From: Tubiluchus corallicola
Taxonomy: Eukaryota > Priapulida > Priapulimorpha > Priapulimorphida > Tubiluchidae
Length of the DNA: 64,000 bases
Assembly (NCBI GenBank): GCA_030141605.1
Contig: JAQGDQ010000123.1
Span: 62,001-126,000 of the forward strand
Direction: 5' to 3'
In this document: one piece after another, positions 35,480 through 47,967 of the stretch
Numbering within the stretch: the stretch's first letter is position 1
Layout: each line of letters starts with the position of its first letter
The notes under the pieces: generated by a model
The model's input: only the letters and a program-made list of their open reading frames with translations
Told to the model about the DNA's origin: nothing
The model's database searches: none
Position numbers and translations under genes: made by a program

Positions 35480-36015
35480 AAATTGCCGAAAATGGAACCT
35501 CTAATTAACTCGTCGGTACTTCTCTCGGTGGACCTGCCCTAACATATAGCCCACACCATCGTGTAGCCCTGTTCTTCCTCTTTCTGATGAGCTGTATATC
35601 TCCTTCCGAGAGTCCCACCAGGCGACGCTAGAACGTTTTTCCCGCATGCTGTTTGGTCAAAATTTCGAAAAAATCGCGAGTTGGATCCGGGAAAACGCCC
35701 GTTGCGGGACCCCGTGGCCCTCTCGGGAATTCTAAATATGCCTACTACACCCATCGCTGAACGGGCTATCTATCCATACCCAGCACCACCCTCGGCCCAT
35801 TCCCGTTCTCTACATCTCAGCCGTATAACTTTTGCAAAAAACGGCCGAAAAATGGCCATTTTTGGAGGTTTTTCGCCCCCCGTTCGTCCCGGTGGGCCCG
35901 ATTCGAAAAATAAACCCCCAATGAGACGACACTAGATCAAGACCTTTCGTTTGATGTATAGATCGCCGCAAATGGTGCCCTCGTCCGGGCTGTAGCCTCG
36001 AATCTTATATATATA
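35480..36015. other. GC-richer block of unknown origin
   Basis: Much richer in G and C than its surroundings, with CpG-containing words such as gggaaaacgcccgttgcggg, aacggccgaaaaatggcc and ttcgtcccggtgggcccg. Ends in a tatatata tract. It lacks a convincing frame and resembles neither the exons nor the listed elements; a retroposon or foreign insertion is possible. Confidence 0.5.
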
Positions 36016-36452
36016 TTAAGATACCAAGAATATTAATATAAGAGATTGCTAACAGTTGTGGAAAATTCACCATAGGCGCCACCATACTTCGTGTGCATAC
36101 ACGCACACAACATCTTACCAATCTGGGTATACCATTTGAACAAACAGGCCAGTATGTGTTCAAGTTGTCTTGTATCTTACGACCAAATAACTGGAACAGA
36201 CTGTGGTCGCAAGTCGATGCCAGCTTGCTACTGTTAGCCTACTACTGTACTGTAGTCACTACATGCTGATTTCTAGTATAAGATTATTCAACTTAGACAA
36301 CAAATTGCTCATTAGTATTACACAGTACAGGATAAGCAGTTAGACTGCACCACCCTTTTAGCTAACATATAATAACATTAACTATTGAAAAACAAAAACA
36401 AAGAACAACAGCACTAAGTACTATCACATCTACAGCAAGTAAACAAACTTAC

Positions 36453-36521
36453 TTCACATTCTCCATATGTTTCTCACTCACTTGATGAAGTCTATAGCCC
36501 GTTTGATTGGCAAAGCACATC
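36453..36521 (-). CDS. Exon 22: second half of zinc finger 7
   Basis: Phase 2 to 2, 69 nt, acceptor gatag and donor gtaagt. It reads MCFANQTGYRLHQVSEKHME, completing C-x2-C-x12-H-x5-H. Confidence 0.8.
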
Positions 36522-36937
36522 CTATCAGAAACACAAGAAGGTAAAAATGAGTGAGAGAACTACAAACTAATAAGCAACAACAAAACAATAACTACTAAAT
36601 TGGTATCTAAAGCAAGTGCTTTCGAATATGTGCAACAGCTAAGTATTTTTTGAACTGTAGCAACTGCAGGTCAAAAAATGGATGTGAGAAAAAACTTGAA
36701 TACAAAGTTTGATTTGTTTTTCAAGAAGTTATTGCCAAAAACACTGTTGTTAAAAATGAAAAGCTACGAAACTAAGTTAAATTTGTGTTGCAGACTTTGT
36801 GTTTTTCATCAACAATTACATGCAGTTTTCATACAACCATTATGCGAAACAGTTCTGGAAAAACGAGCTTAAATGATCATTATTTAGAGAATTCACGAAT
36901 CAATAAAAAGAAGCTGTTTAATGTTTTATCATACACT

Positions 36938-37363
36938 CATATCTTGGTTTGCCGGCCCTCGCTTTTATGGATACCAGAAGAATCGGACAAAATCTGGACC
37001 GTTACAAGTCCTTCATACCATGGACACAGTCCGTTGTTTTGCAAGCTGGCAGGCTGTCGCGTTGTTTACATCATTACAACAGTGTGATCTGTTACGACAC
37101 ACCTGTAGCTTGTATGTCAGCATATTTAAGTGGTTTAATCAGTGTGTTTATATACTGTATTTGAGTCCAATGCCGACAGCTTTTATGTACTTTTACATAG
37201 GAGCTAGAAGTTTTAGAAACAATTAGGCAACTGATTCTACATTACCATGAGTCTAATACAGTAGTACACGCTGCTTGCTATATTAGCTTAGTATCGGTAA
37301 AAATGGACAATCGGCAAATTTGGACCAAAATCTTTTCGCTTTTGTCCGGCAAACGAAGATACA
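36938..37363. mobile_element. Family C inverted-repeat element, second full copy
   Basis: Left catatcttggtttgccggcc, right gtccggcaaacgaagatac. Shares internal gaatcggacaaaatctggac with the 30-kb copy. Confidence 0.75.
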
Positions 37364-37682
37364 GGTGTAATTTGATTAAACAACTGCTAAACTACAGTAA
37401 AATGTTATGGCTGCAACAAAGTTAAAAAGTTCATCGTGCAGAATAGGAAAATGTTAGAGACTGACAATTTTCTTTATTTTACCTTACAAACAACACACAA
37501 TTTTGAATTTTATCAACAAATTTCCACAGCCAAAGACAGGTTTTGCTAGGGTGTAACACAACATAAGAAAAAAAATGCAAAAGTGCACACTGATCCTAAG
37601 TAACAAATTCTAAAATGCAGCCATAAACACTAAATAAAAATTTTTGACAACAATTCAATTCATATTACAGTAGCTAACATAC

Positions 37683-37741
37683 CTGCACAGTTTGCATTGA
37701 AATGACAACATTTCAGGCTCATATTTCGGCACCATGGCAAC
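37683..37741 (-). CDS. Exon 21: first half of zinc finger 7
   Basis: Phase 0 to 2, 59 nt. It encodes VAMVPKYEPEMLSFQCKLCR. Only 130 bp separate it from exon 20, one of the shortest introns in the gene. Confidence 0.8.
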
Positions 37742-37871
37742 CTAAACGTAAAAGATTAACAGCTTATAAAAAGATAAATTCTATTGAAAGATTCTATTTT
37801 TAGGAAACCACTAGATTGACTAAACTGTTGTAAATACATAGCCCATTACATAAAACCCTGGCTAATCTTAC

Positions 37872-37953
37872 CTTTAAAATTGAAGACTTTAGCTTGTATC
37901 CAAATTTCTTACAAGTCTTCACAATTTCTTCTTCGGTACAGTCTTTCTGCACA
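37872..37953 (-). CDS. Exon 20: linker after finger 6
   Basis: Phase 2 to 0, 82 nt, acceptor tttag and donor gtaaga. It reads VQKDCTEEEIVKTCKKFGYK and then LKSSILK. Confidence 0.78.
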
Positions 37954-38257
37954 CTAAATAATCGAAAACCAAGTTAGCATAAGAAAAGCACATTTTTAGT
38001 GAGTGGCTCACATCTACCGGCATGGTCAGCAATCTAGTAAAAAATGCAAAATTTACAACAATTCAGCTGCAACGATATTCTGGTTTTGTTTTTACCAGGT
38101 TTCTCGCAAGGACAGCTCTCTGGCGAAGCTGCATAAGAAAAATGTGTATATATTTGGCTGCAAAAAAGGCAGGCACACAAAAAATTAGCTCATCAACAGA
38201 AGTGAAACACTTACAATAAATTGCTTGCCTCGTAATACAATATACATTATAACAATA

Positions 38258-38880
38258 TGTGTGCTTGCATAGCAAATTCGTCCAGAAGTCAGCAATTAAA
38301 ACTTCAATCTCCATTTCATGAATATCATTTCGAGGCCAAGCTCATCGCTCTAAGTTATTTCTAAGCAGAGATAATCCACATTGAACGTGAGGTGCACATT
38401 ACACACTGAAAAAGTTAACCTTGAGAAAATCGGTGTTAAAGTTAGCCAGTGTTTTTGTCGCATTTCTAAACAAAATGTTGTTTGCTACGGACTTTGCAAG
38501 AACATACTGAAGTTATGTTTAAATCCAGTAGAAGAAGTCGGTTCTTCCTGACGAAGACCTGGGCTTGGCAAGAGAAAAAACCTGAAGCAAAATGACTGCT
38601 TCCTTTAGCTACTATCGGAGTTTGAGAACACAAGTTTTTTACAACTGAAGTACATGTTTCTAGGGCAGAAAAGTGGATATGGGGTTATAAAGTTAGATTT
38701 TTAGTGTCTTTTGAAAATTTCCTTGATAATTTGATGTTAGAATATAAAAGTCCAATATATTTAGTGTTTCTTTTTATAAAAAACAAAAAATTGACATTTG
38801 ACCAAATTTTTAGCATATTATACTTTGAAGCATCATAACGCAGTTTTAACTCATGGACAATTTTGGTCTGCAAGCACACA
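38258..38880. mobile_element. Family D inverted-repeat element, full copy 1
   Basis: About 620 bp. Left tgtgtgcttgcatagcaaat, right ttttggtctgcaagcacaca. Interior contains gcttggcaagagaaaaaacc and ttgaccaaatttt. No coding sequence. Confidence 0.82.
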
Positions 38881-39093
38881 TTTAGTAAGCTTTCGGTGAC
38901 AATTTAACATATATCAAGGATGAGCAGAAAGCTTCGGATGCAACTTTAGTAAAGCCTTTAACTAATACAGTAACTTAACAGCATACTGAAGAACCTAATT
39001 GTTGAAGTCACATTACTTAATAAAACAAATTGTACAAAATAAGCTTGCAAACACTAATTAAAACAGAAAAAGACAAACTTGAAAACCATTTAC

Positions 39094-39156
39094 CATTCTT
39101 GGTGTTCTATTGTCTTCATGTGTGCCTCTAAGATCTTAGGAGAGCTACAAGGAAAC
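39094..39156 (-). CDS. Exon 19: second half of zinc finger 6
   Basis: Phase 2 to 2, 63 nt, acceptor tttag and donor gtaaat. It encodes FPCSSPKILEAHMKTIEHQE, giving C-x2-C-x12-H-x5-H with exon 18. Confidence 0.8.
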
Positions 39157-39268
39157 CTAAAGAAAAAATGCCATAATTCATTTCCTCCTCTGAATAGCTA
39201 CGATAAGGAATTACAGACAGAGATTTACTGAGAGCATAGTGAATTCTTGTCTCACTTTAGGTCAGTAG

Positions 39269-39688
39269 TAGCGATGGGTGATTTTGAAATCTTGTAATTC
39301 AATTATCTCGATTAATCTTTTGCGACAATTTTTAGTGTGTTAGCCATATTTTTTAATGGTTGCAGTACATAAGCCTATAAACTTCATCACTGCTTTCGTC
39401 GCTATCAGCCATTTTTTACTCACAAACTATTTTTATCGACATGCTATGCTTTTTCATTAACTACTGTACTACGTCACTACACATGTCGCATGGCAATGAA
39501 TTTGAAACTTCCAGTTTGCAATTGTACGCATTATGTAAGGTGAGAAAAACGAAAGAAACGCAAAGATTCCGTTTATTTGTGCTGAGACACAACATTTCAG
39601 GCAGCGCGTGATCAGTATATTTTACTCTGGATTAATCCTGACCAATTGAATTACAATTTGGATTAATATTATTAATTGCCCATCATTA
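39269..39688. mobile_element. hAT-type element with worn target duplication
   Basis: Starts tagcgatgggtgatt and ends attgcccatcatta, inverse termini. Flanks gtcagtag and gttagcag match at 6 of 8 bases. Confidence 0.65.
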
Positions 39689-39827
39689 GTTAGCAGACTT
39701 TAAACCACTCTAAATGTACTACTAATCCTGCCTTAAACCCATCTTTAACATATGACCAACTTCATAGTTGAAGTTCCGCCGCCAACAACACTAAATAACA
39801 TTCATGCACATACCACACGTGGCACAC

Positions 39828-39998
39828 ACACATGAACACCCTGTCACACATGCATGCACACACACACACACGTGAACACCCTCTCACACATGCATGCACA
39901 CGCACACACACCAACACACACACACGTGAACACCCTCTCACACATGCATGCACACGCACACATACCAACACACACACACACACACACACACACACCTT
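39828..39998. repeat. CA-rich minisatellite
   Basis: Units containing cacacgtgaacaccctctca and acatgcatgcaca, two to three copies, then a CA run. Confidence 0.92.
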
Positions 39999-40177
39999 TT
40001 AAATTAGCTATACCCTTTTTTATTCTCCTTCAGTTTATGCCTTCACAGAGGCGTGAATAAATTAGTCCGAAATCTAACAATCTGTGTGAAATTTCCAAAG
40101 CCAGATCTAAAATAAAAACAAAAGCAAATGCCAAACGTCCTCATTTTGTTTCGACACATCAAAATAAGAACACTTAC

Positions 40178-40386
40178 AGACACTTCCTGCAAAAAAATTC
40201 TGTCTCAATCAGTTTCTTCTGCTGTCTGTTTTCCCTGTTTCTATTCATCTTTAGTGCAGCTTCGGCCGGATCTATCAGTCCCATTCCCAACTGTGCAAGT
40301 AGATCATCATCGTCATCATTTTCATCACTTTCATCCCCATTTTCTGAACTACTACGCCCACGATTAATCTCTGACTTCATCTCAGT
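40178..40386 (-). CDS. Exon 18: acidic region and first half of finger 6
   Basis: Phase 0 to 2, 209 nt, acceptor atacag and donor gtaagt. It holds an acidic tract (DESDENDDDDD), then LLAQLGMGLIDPAEAALKMN, a basic stretch and EFFCRKCL, ending just after CxxC. Confidence 0.8.
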
Positions 40387-40518
40387 CTGTATGGAATAGA
40401 ACGTAATGATTATTGCATCAATTACATATCTCTAATTCACAATTTAGTGAATAAATTGGATATGGTAAAGCAATTACTATAATAGGGCTATGCTTCACTT
40501 GCATGATACGGTCTAGTG

Positions 40519-41000
40519 CAGGGGTGTGCAAATTGTGGCCCGCCGAGAGAATTTGTGCGGCCCGCGAAGAGATTGTCAACCTAATGAAAGTGCAGCCCGG
40601 GCGATTAATTGAGTGTATCCAGCTGAAGTCCGTGCCACGATTCCAAAGATAGTGCGGGTAGTTTTTTCTACTAGATCGGATGCCATTAACCCTTACAAGA
40701 CGGTTGTAGCTTAATGTCACTGTACTACACAGACTGTGTGATAGACATTACTAATATGCATTGTAATGAAATTACCACTATCTGTCCTGAAAGTAGAAAT
40801 ATATGATTTGTAATATAAATTTTAATAACTTCTAAAATAGTTTCTTGAGTGTAGTAGTAATGATGTACGCAGGTCGGATGCAAAAAAAATCGTTATTAGG
40901 CCTTTCTGTACTTGGCTCCTTGATCAAACTGCCTGTGGCCCGCACGAATTGCGAGAAAGTTTAATGTGACCCGACTAGTCAGATAATTTGCACACGCCTG
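40519..41000. mobile_element. hAT-type element with perfect 8-bp target duplication
   Basis: 482 bp. Starts caggggtgtgcaaattgtgg and ends ataatttgcacacgcctg. Flanked by identical gtctagtg at 40511-40518 and 41001-41008. The interior has gtggcccgccg and gtggcccgcacg near the ends. No transposase. Confidence 0.9.
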
Positions 41001-41570
41001 GTCTAGTGCCTCCCAAGACTAGTTTTTTAGTCTCGTTGATGTTATTCTTGTCAGTATCAACATTAGATAGTCTTGACATCATGTACATTGCTATGGATCA
41101 CAATCTTGTTTTTGAAGCCTGACACTTAATCTACTTTTTATAAAGCATGGTAACTCTAATTTAATCAAATATTATATCGAATAATCGCATTGTTGACCAC
41201 TGAATTACCAAATATACAGTCAATGCAATAGGATAGGAAGAGCAACAACCATTTGAAATGTTCCAAATACAATCATGTGGACATTTTCATTTACCCTCTC
41301 ATTCATTGGTTGCCTCTTTTTAAAACTCTCTTTCTACATCACACATAACTTATCAAAGAATGTGGCTGTATGTCAGAGTAGAGTGTAACTACTCGTTCAA
41401 CAACAGCATTAAAAAATTTCGGTCTCAATTTCAATTTCTTTTGCTTTGCCATGGTCACTATAGTATAGATGCTGAAAATTAGCATTTGTAAGAAAACGTT
41501 AGCAGCATATTCATTTTGGCAACTGCATAATTTTATGTTTACACAACACTGTCTATTTTATAGCACATAC

Positions 41571-41772
41571 GTTCACGCTGTCTTCCAATGCACATCTTTT
41601 TTGAGCATGTTCCGTCACGTTAGGACTGCCCGATCTTTTCTGGCTGCCATGTTCTGATGCAACAGGACTTTTTGGTCTCCAATCTCTATAATGTTCAGGA
41701 CCTCCAGATCTCTTTTGGCAGTAGTCCAATTCAGAACAAAGAGCCAGAAATTCATTTAACACTTCTACCTCC
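41571..41772 (-). CDS. Exon 17: linker after RS region
   Basis: Phase 2 to 0, 202 nt, acceptor ctctag and donor gtatgt. It starts EVEVLNEFLALCSELDYCQK and then carries a repeated QKRSGGP/QKRSGSP motif about 30 residues apart. It joins exon 18 in phase 0. Confidence 0.75.
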
Positions 41773-41977
41773 CTAGAGCATTAAAAATAATTAACTAACT
41801 AACCTCAAGATGCCAATTTTTTGTCAGCCTCCAAATAATCTACATCAGTCAATTCAAAGCCTCTGAACAAATTTTTAACGATATAGTTGCTTTAACATTT
41901 AATGCAAATTTAATAAATATGCATGTAAGTTTCATGTAATAATGTTTCAAAAGCAAAACAAACAAACAAACATTTAC

Positions 41978-42681
41978 CTGCTAGGACTGGGAACAGTGTC
42001 TCTGCTTTCACTGAGTTCCCTATTTTGGCGATTTGCACTACGTTGCTCTTGGGGTTCCCATGACTGAGAATAACCGAGGTTATCCCCTTCTCTTCTAATA
42101 CTACATTCCTGATGAAGTTCTCTTCTTAGCTCCCTTTCTCTGCTCCAACTTCGACTTTGTGATCTGTTTCTAAAAGGTTCGGTGTAGTTTTCATGCCCCC
42201 TTCGTTGGTCATCGACTTGACTTAGTTCACGACTGTGTCGAGACCTTTCCCTGTCAGAGCGTGAAAGAACACTTTCATCCAAAGGTTCGGGCGTGTGCCC
42301 TGGTTCTCTACTGAGTCTTCTAGGACATCGCGAATCATAAACTGGACTCAGTCCACGACTATATCTAGATGTTTCCACATTGGAGTGCAGGGAATCCATT
42401 TCATGCAAACGTTCTGGAGTACATCTTGGCTCTCTGCTGAGTCTTCTGGGTCGTCGAGGATCATCAATTGGCCTTACTTCACGACTACATCTTGACCGTT
42501 CCACGTCGGAACAGAAAGTTTCCCTTTCGTTTATATTGCGTCTTCTGTGTCGTCGACGATCGTCCACTGGACTTAATCGACGATTATGTCTAGACCGTTC
42601 CGCACTCGAGCGCAAATCACCCCTTTTATCCAAACGCTCAGAAATTAGTCTTGGTTCACGACTGCGTCTTCTGCGATCCAT
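41978..42681 (-). CDS. Exon 16: RS-rich region, possible N-terminus
   Basis: An open frame of 704 nt begins at ATG 42681 in a good context (gaaccATGG), with an in-frame TGA two codons upstream. It is very rich in Arg, Ser, Asp and Glu and contains three to four degenerate repeats of roughly 35-42 residues, each with motifs such as RRLSREP, ERL and ERSRHSREL. RS-type regions are known in splicing factors and nuclear-speckle proteins; nuclear RNA-related action is inferred. An AG at 42671 would also allow in-frame splicing from exon 15, making the exon internal. Donor gtaaat, phase 2. Confidence 0.72.
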
Positions 42682-42755
42682 GGTTCAAATTAACGTGACC
42701 GCACTCACTAACCACTAATTCCCAATTATAACCTGCATCTATTACATCTGTAAAC

Positions 42756-42845
42756 CTTAGAATATAGCATAGATTAGAGTTATTTGCCGTGCTTGGAAAA
42801 TTTACAAATCCATCTTGAAGCAATTTTTCAGATTGTTTTCGATCC
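42756..42845 (-). CDS. Exon 15: charged linker, placement uncertain
   Basis: 90 nt, phase 2 to 2, acceptor ttacag and a weak donor gtttac. It reads RDRKQSEKLLQDGFVNFPST and ends LCYILR. It may join exon 14 to exon 16, be a 5' untranslated exon of a gene starting at 42681, or, if unspliced, run to a stop near 42656 as a 3' terminal exon. Confidence 0.45.
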
Positions 42846-43929
42846 CTGTAACATAAATATGCCAATTGATAATAAATATCACTTCAGGAATTTCAAATGA
42901 CATGTGGGCCAGACAAATATGTAGTCCTCATGTAGAGTCTTAAAAAAAGCTGTACAGTTACTAGTTTTTAGAGGACACCACATTTAGTAAGTGAATATTT
43001 TTAAAGTAAATTTAAAAAATAAAAAGTAAATTTAAAAAGTAATTTTAAAAACAGTGTTATGAAATGACAGCAGTTATTAAAAGATATTCTGACTAAGATT
43101 TATTAACTCTTGAAATTATTTTGTTTTCACTAGCTATATTTAACTACACACCAAGTTACGGACAATAACATGGATTTATCGATGTTGTAGATTCACCATT
43201 TTATTGCAAATTATTCAGTATGCAACAATTATTTCAAACAATTGAGATGAAATCTTGATGAAGCGTATGACCAGCATTTTATCGAGCACGAATTTTTTTG
43301 TTTGTTTTTTGTACAGGTTATAATCATTAAAAATAACATCTACATACACTTTTTAAGTATTTATTATGATGTTGCTGCACACTACTTATAAATATTGGTA
43401 TTAGTAAGCTTTCACATTCTATTATATATACATGTTCACATTGTATCTCAAGTTTATTAATTTTCAAATGCAAATACAAAATAGCCCTTATGCGTCATTG
43501 TCCAAATTTTATTAAGCCATAAGCATTAATAGCATAATCATCGGTACAGCAAGTTTAAATTTAATATATTATTAACAAAGTCCATATTATCTACTTAATG
43601 TAAGCACTATTTTAGGTTAAAACTTAATTTAACTTGGACAATTTCTATTGTCCACTAAGATTGTATTATGCAAATCATATCATCGAAGGGAAAAACTGAA
43701 CCCTTAAACAACTAGTTTCAAAGAGTTTTTAATGAAAAGAACTCCTCTCACTCTTTTGGTTCCCAGTATGTTACCTAACCCAGATATCAGCATAACACTA
43801 CTAGGTGTATTAAAGCTATTAAAGAAGTTAAATTCTTAGTTGATCATGGCTGTGATTGCCAGAATTTTCTATAAATCATTGTGGTTTATTTTACCAATTA
43901 TTATCTGTTGTGGGTGAGTAATGAGCTGG

Positions 43930-44500
43930 AGAAAGAAGACACTGAAAAATTGTGGACTAGTCGGGACTAGAAGTTAAAGATCCTATTAAAGCACAAGGAC
44001 CTAGTGCATTGAAGGAACCAAGTAAGGATTTGGCTGATCCTCATCTTTCACAAATCATTATCATCTGGAGTAGTCCCTGCACACTGGAAGCATGCAAATG
44101 TCACCCCTATCTTTAAAAAAGGTCAAAAATGTTTCTGCTTATATTATCATCATAACCAGCCTATCCAATGTTGTATCAAAAATTGTGGAACATATTATTT
44201 ATGCCCTCTTATGAACTACACTGACAAGCATAACATATTTTATCAGTTACAACATGGTTTCCGTCTCCAGCAGTCTTGGAAAATACAAGTGAACAAATTG
44301 GTCAATTTATAGCAACAAATACAGTATATATGCTACGAGCAGGCAGAACTTTGCGTGCTTGATTTTTCCAAGATATTCTGTAAATGACGCATGGGTGTCT
44401 AATGGAAAGATTGCATTAATATCCACGGTGTTAGTGGCATGGTGAACATCTAACGTAATCTGCGCTACTCGGTTTAATTCCTGACTAGTGGCTCAGAACT
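43930..44500 (+). pseudogene. Decayed LINE reverse transcriptase fragment
   Basis: In shifting plus-strand frames one reads VVPAHWKHANVTPIFKKGQK, then VVSKIVEHIIY, LQHGFRLQQSW and a degraded LDFSKIF. These match in order the conserved fingers and palm of non-LTR reverse transcriptases, in which P-x-FKKG and LDFSKAFD are hallmarks. Several stops and frameshifts show it is dead. Confidence 0.75.
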
Positions 44501-45040
44501 GATGTAAAATCCAGAACCAAAATGTAGAATCCTATCTATTAACATGGAACATAACTTGTGAACAAATATGTCCACACTCATCGAATGTACATTGTAAAGT
44601 ATTTCGAGGGCGGTATATAACAAAGGCTAGGTAAACACCATGCATGTATAAGAGATTATATAACATAGTATAATATAAGTTATAACACCTAAGTCTGACA
44701 TGGAATTTACCCAGGAAATAGGTTTCACCACCCAACTCCAACTTGGAAATAACTAAAATTTAATAAGTTTTAACATCCAAGTCTTAATTGCAAATAATAT
44801 CCAAAAACTCTTGAATAATAAATGTGTACTATGTGATACGTTCTTGCTTACTCAACCTCTGGGTACTGTGGTGCCGTGCATGCCTCACCTTGTGCCTCCT
44901 TGAAATGTACTTAGTGTCAAGGGCTACCTCATCATGCATTGCTGCACAATATCCTATTAGGCAATATATGGCAAGGTAGCACACAAGGTTGTTAAACAAG
45001 CACAAACGTCTCAGGTAGTGTTCAACCTAGTATAGTACTT

Positions 45041-45085
45041 AGTACTAATAGTAGTACTAGTAGTAGTAGTAGTAATACTAGTAAT
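45041..45085. repeat. TAG trinucleotide repeat
   Basis: Short run of tagtagtagtag with interruptions. Confidence 0.9.
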
Positions 45086-47547
45086 AGTTCGTACAATTTT
45101 ACAATACAAACACAAAATAGTTAATGCAAAGTAATGACCTATACCCTACTCACTATCCATTACATCATTAAAATTAATGCACAAACATAATGTCAGGCAC
45201 CTAAATCGAATACGTCACGACTCTAACCAACCAAAAACCTGCTAAAAGCAGCAACTCAATATAATCAGTTTCCTTTGAACAACATTCTACTTCCGAAATA
45301 TTAATAACAATTGAAAGCATAAAAAACGTTGCTAACTTCTGAATTTTGCATGCATGATATCCAGGGATACAAGGAGATACCGAGTGGCAACGGTAGCAAT
45401 TTCAACAAATTTGTCTATTTTTGTCTGCCAATGACAACAACAAGAGAAGAAATCTTAACAGAGCCCGAATAAAATTAACGGAATATTCAGTCTCGGTTTA
45501 TTTAGATGATTAGCTTATCACATATTTAGGCGAAATTTCGGTATGTAGTGTTGTGCTCATTAATCTCAATGCTTCGCTCGACTGAACCTTGTGATTTACT
45601 ATAAACATTTTGTGTTCAGTACGTGTACTTTACCCAGCACGAGTGACATCCAGAGGCTCATCAGAGCACCAGCATTTTCAGCTACTACTACCTTGAGAGT
45701 GCCATCTCACCTTACCTATCTGTAAATCTAACCACGTTTTTAGCCTGTACCTACACCATGTTTGATTCTCCTTCTTACACCTCTAACATCATCACTAATA
45801 ATGGAATGTTTCTCTTCGAATTTTTACTAATCAGATGTGCAGACGGCATGAAAATCGTAAAAATAGTAATGTGAATAACCGCTATGTTGACTTTTGTCTG
45901 AATGACCAAGACAGTACTAGATGTCCACACGACACTCTATAGCAATAATTAATTAAAATGTTTAGAAAAAAAGATCAACTATTCCTCAATCGACAACGTT
46001 CAACCACCATAGCAAAAAGTATGCTAACCAGACAATAAATGGACTTGCACGTTTTATTTAGTAAAAAAAGATTTTATCACACATTTTTGTATTTATTTCG
46101 ACGACAGGTGAAAATTAGAACTATGTAAGTCACAAACACAAAGAAAAATACAGTACAGAAATTCAATACAAAACGTGTTCAAGTGAAACATCAAAAGTGG
46201 TGCAAAAGCAATGAAGCCTGCATATGTACTGCAAAAACTAAATAAACTTTAACTAAATATGATGCTAAACATTGAAATAACTAAGATGCATATACAACTA
46301 TATCAGTTTGAAAATATTTCAATAAAACTAGATTAGACCATTCTAATTTGATTTTTACGCATATCAGATTTTTGATAGGGTAAAGATGAACATGTGTGCC
46401 TCGAAATAAACCCACTTAACGGTTTGCTAAGAAAAGAGTGAAAAAATAGTGGAAAAATCTGAACTACATGCAAAAAACCAACAAAGTCAATGCTCCTAGG
46501 CAAAAATTTAGAAAGCCCAAATCAGATTTGTAATGGACATAGGCAACTACAATTGTCAATTTCTCTTAATTTACTGGAAAACAATCAAAGATATCCTTAC
46601 ACGGTTTTGTGTCATTCATTGAAAAACTTGCTTACAATGTGGCGGATGTAATAATTACGAAATATAACGGTATCAGAAGAAAATGCTTTTATAAGCATAA
46701 CATCATAAATCAAATTTTCTAAATTTCAATATAGAAAGCAGCTTTTTTTGTCTGGTAAGCCTGTGTGAGTTTGTGCTTAGCTGGTTTCAGAAACATATAG
46801 GATCTAATTAGCTACTAATTTATCAACTCACTGATATAGGTGGCTTAGCAAGATATGTTTCTTCCATGTTGCAAAACGGATATCATATGGTACATTTCAT
46901 TTCTCAGTTTACAGCCAGGACCTGCACCTTGTAAAGCAGGAGTTCTGTCAACTGACCCTAAGGACTCAATATTACCCTACATTCCCACACTTTCTTAACA
47001 CAATTAACATATCTTATTACCAAATTAAAGATAGCTGACTTGATGACTTTTTAGTCAGTTAACTACCCTATCTCATTTACTTTATCGTTTATATTTGCTT
47101 TATTATCACATTTATTACTGTATTTATTTTCATATATTTTTATTACATGTATTTGTTCCTGAAATGTTACAGAAAAAAATAAACTTGATTTGATTTGATT
47201 TTTGCAAGAACAATGGAACAAATTTTGTTCTATTGAAAGGACACCTTGTGCACAGGAGGCCCCAGTCAAAATCAGATCAGAAACAAACTTCCCATTACTT
47301 TCTTTCCATACAGACTATAGATAATACTACTTTCTGTTCAAGGTGGAACAAACACATCACTAAAATAACGGGAGAAAGGTGAAATCTTCCACCTTCAGAG
47401 CTCATATCACATTTATCATTTCTAGATTAATTTATATCTACATTCAATGATTACAAATGTCTCTTGACACCTGTGATGATCAATGGCTAATCAAAAATTC
47501 TTTCACAATGGAAAATTGAACAAAAATCTAAGACTTCTTCGAGTTAC

Positions 47548-47577
47548 GCACTTGGCTTCTGCTGTCCCTCCACTTTG
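47548..47577 (-). CDS. Exon 14: short linker, or end of an upstream gene
   Basis: Phase 2 to 2, 30 nt, acceptor tttttag and donor gtaact; it encodes SKVEGQQKPSA. If the donor is not used, the frame stops within one codon (TAA spans the donor), so this could instead be the last exon of a separate upstream gene. Phase match to exon 15 favours splicing. Confidence 0.5.
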
Positions 47578-47967
47578 CTAAAAATAAAGCATTATTACAA
47601 TAACATATCTGCCTGCAAAGACAAACACAGAATTTTTATATTTTAAAAGTGACCCCTAAAATAAATATGCACAATTTACAGTTATTTACATCATAGGGCC
47701 TAGCTGCACACATATACTCAATTAATGGAGACTAGAAATAGATAAAAACATTGCAATTATATTTATACACCACAAGTCATTTTCATCATTTACTAGAACC
47801 AGATCTATTTAGTGTTCTGGCTCTAGTTTACAACACATACAAAGTGAGAGTCAGTATTTTCAGTGAAAACACAACAAATGCCAAACTACAGTATCAACCA
47901 ATACCATTAAGCCTCAGAAGAACAAATTATCAGATTTGAATAGTCAAGCAACAAATCGTTACTATAC

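Larger units (their letters stand above)
42846..47547 (-). other. Long intron or intergenic gap
   Basis: No exon that fits the phase chain was found here. It holds a decayed LINE reverse-transcriptase piece (about 43930-44500), a SINE-like patch near 43905-43975, a short TAG repeat at 45041-45082 and otherwise AT-rich DNA in which I see no gene. Whether it is one 4.7-kb intron or the gap between two genes depends on exons 14-16. Confidence 0.5.

Noticed and set aside
35580-35620. ctgatgag word, suggestive of a hammerhead ribozyme core
   Set aside because: No matching GAAA and cleavage-site elements at the needed positions.
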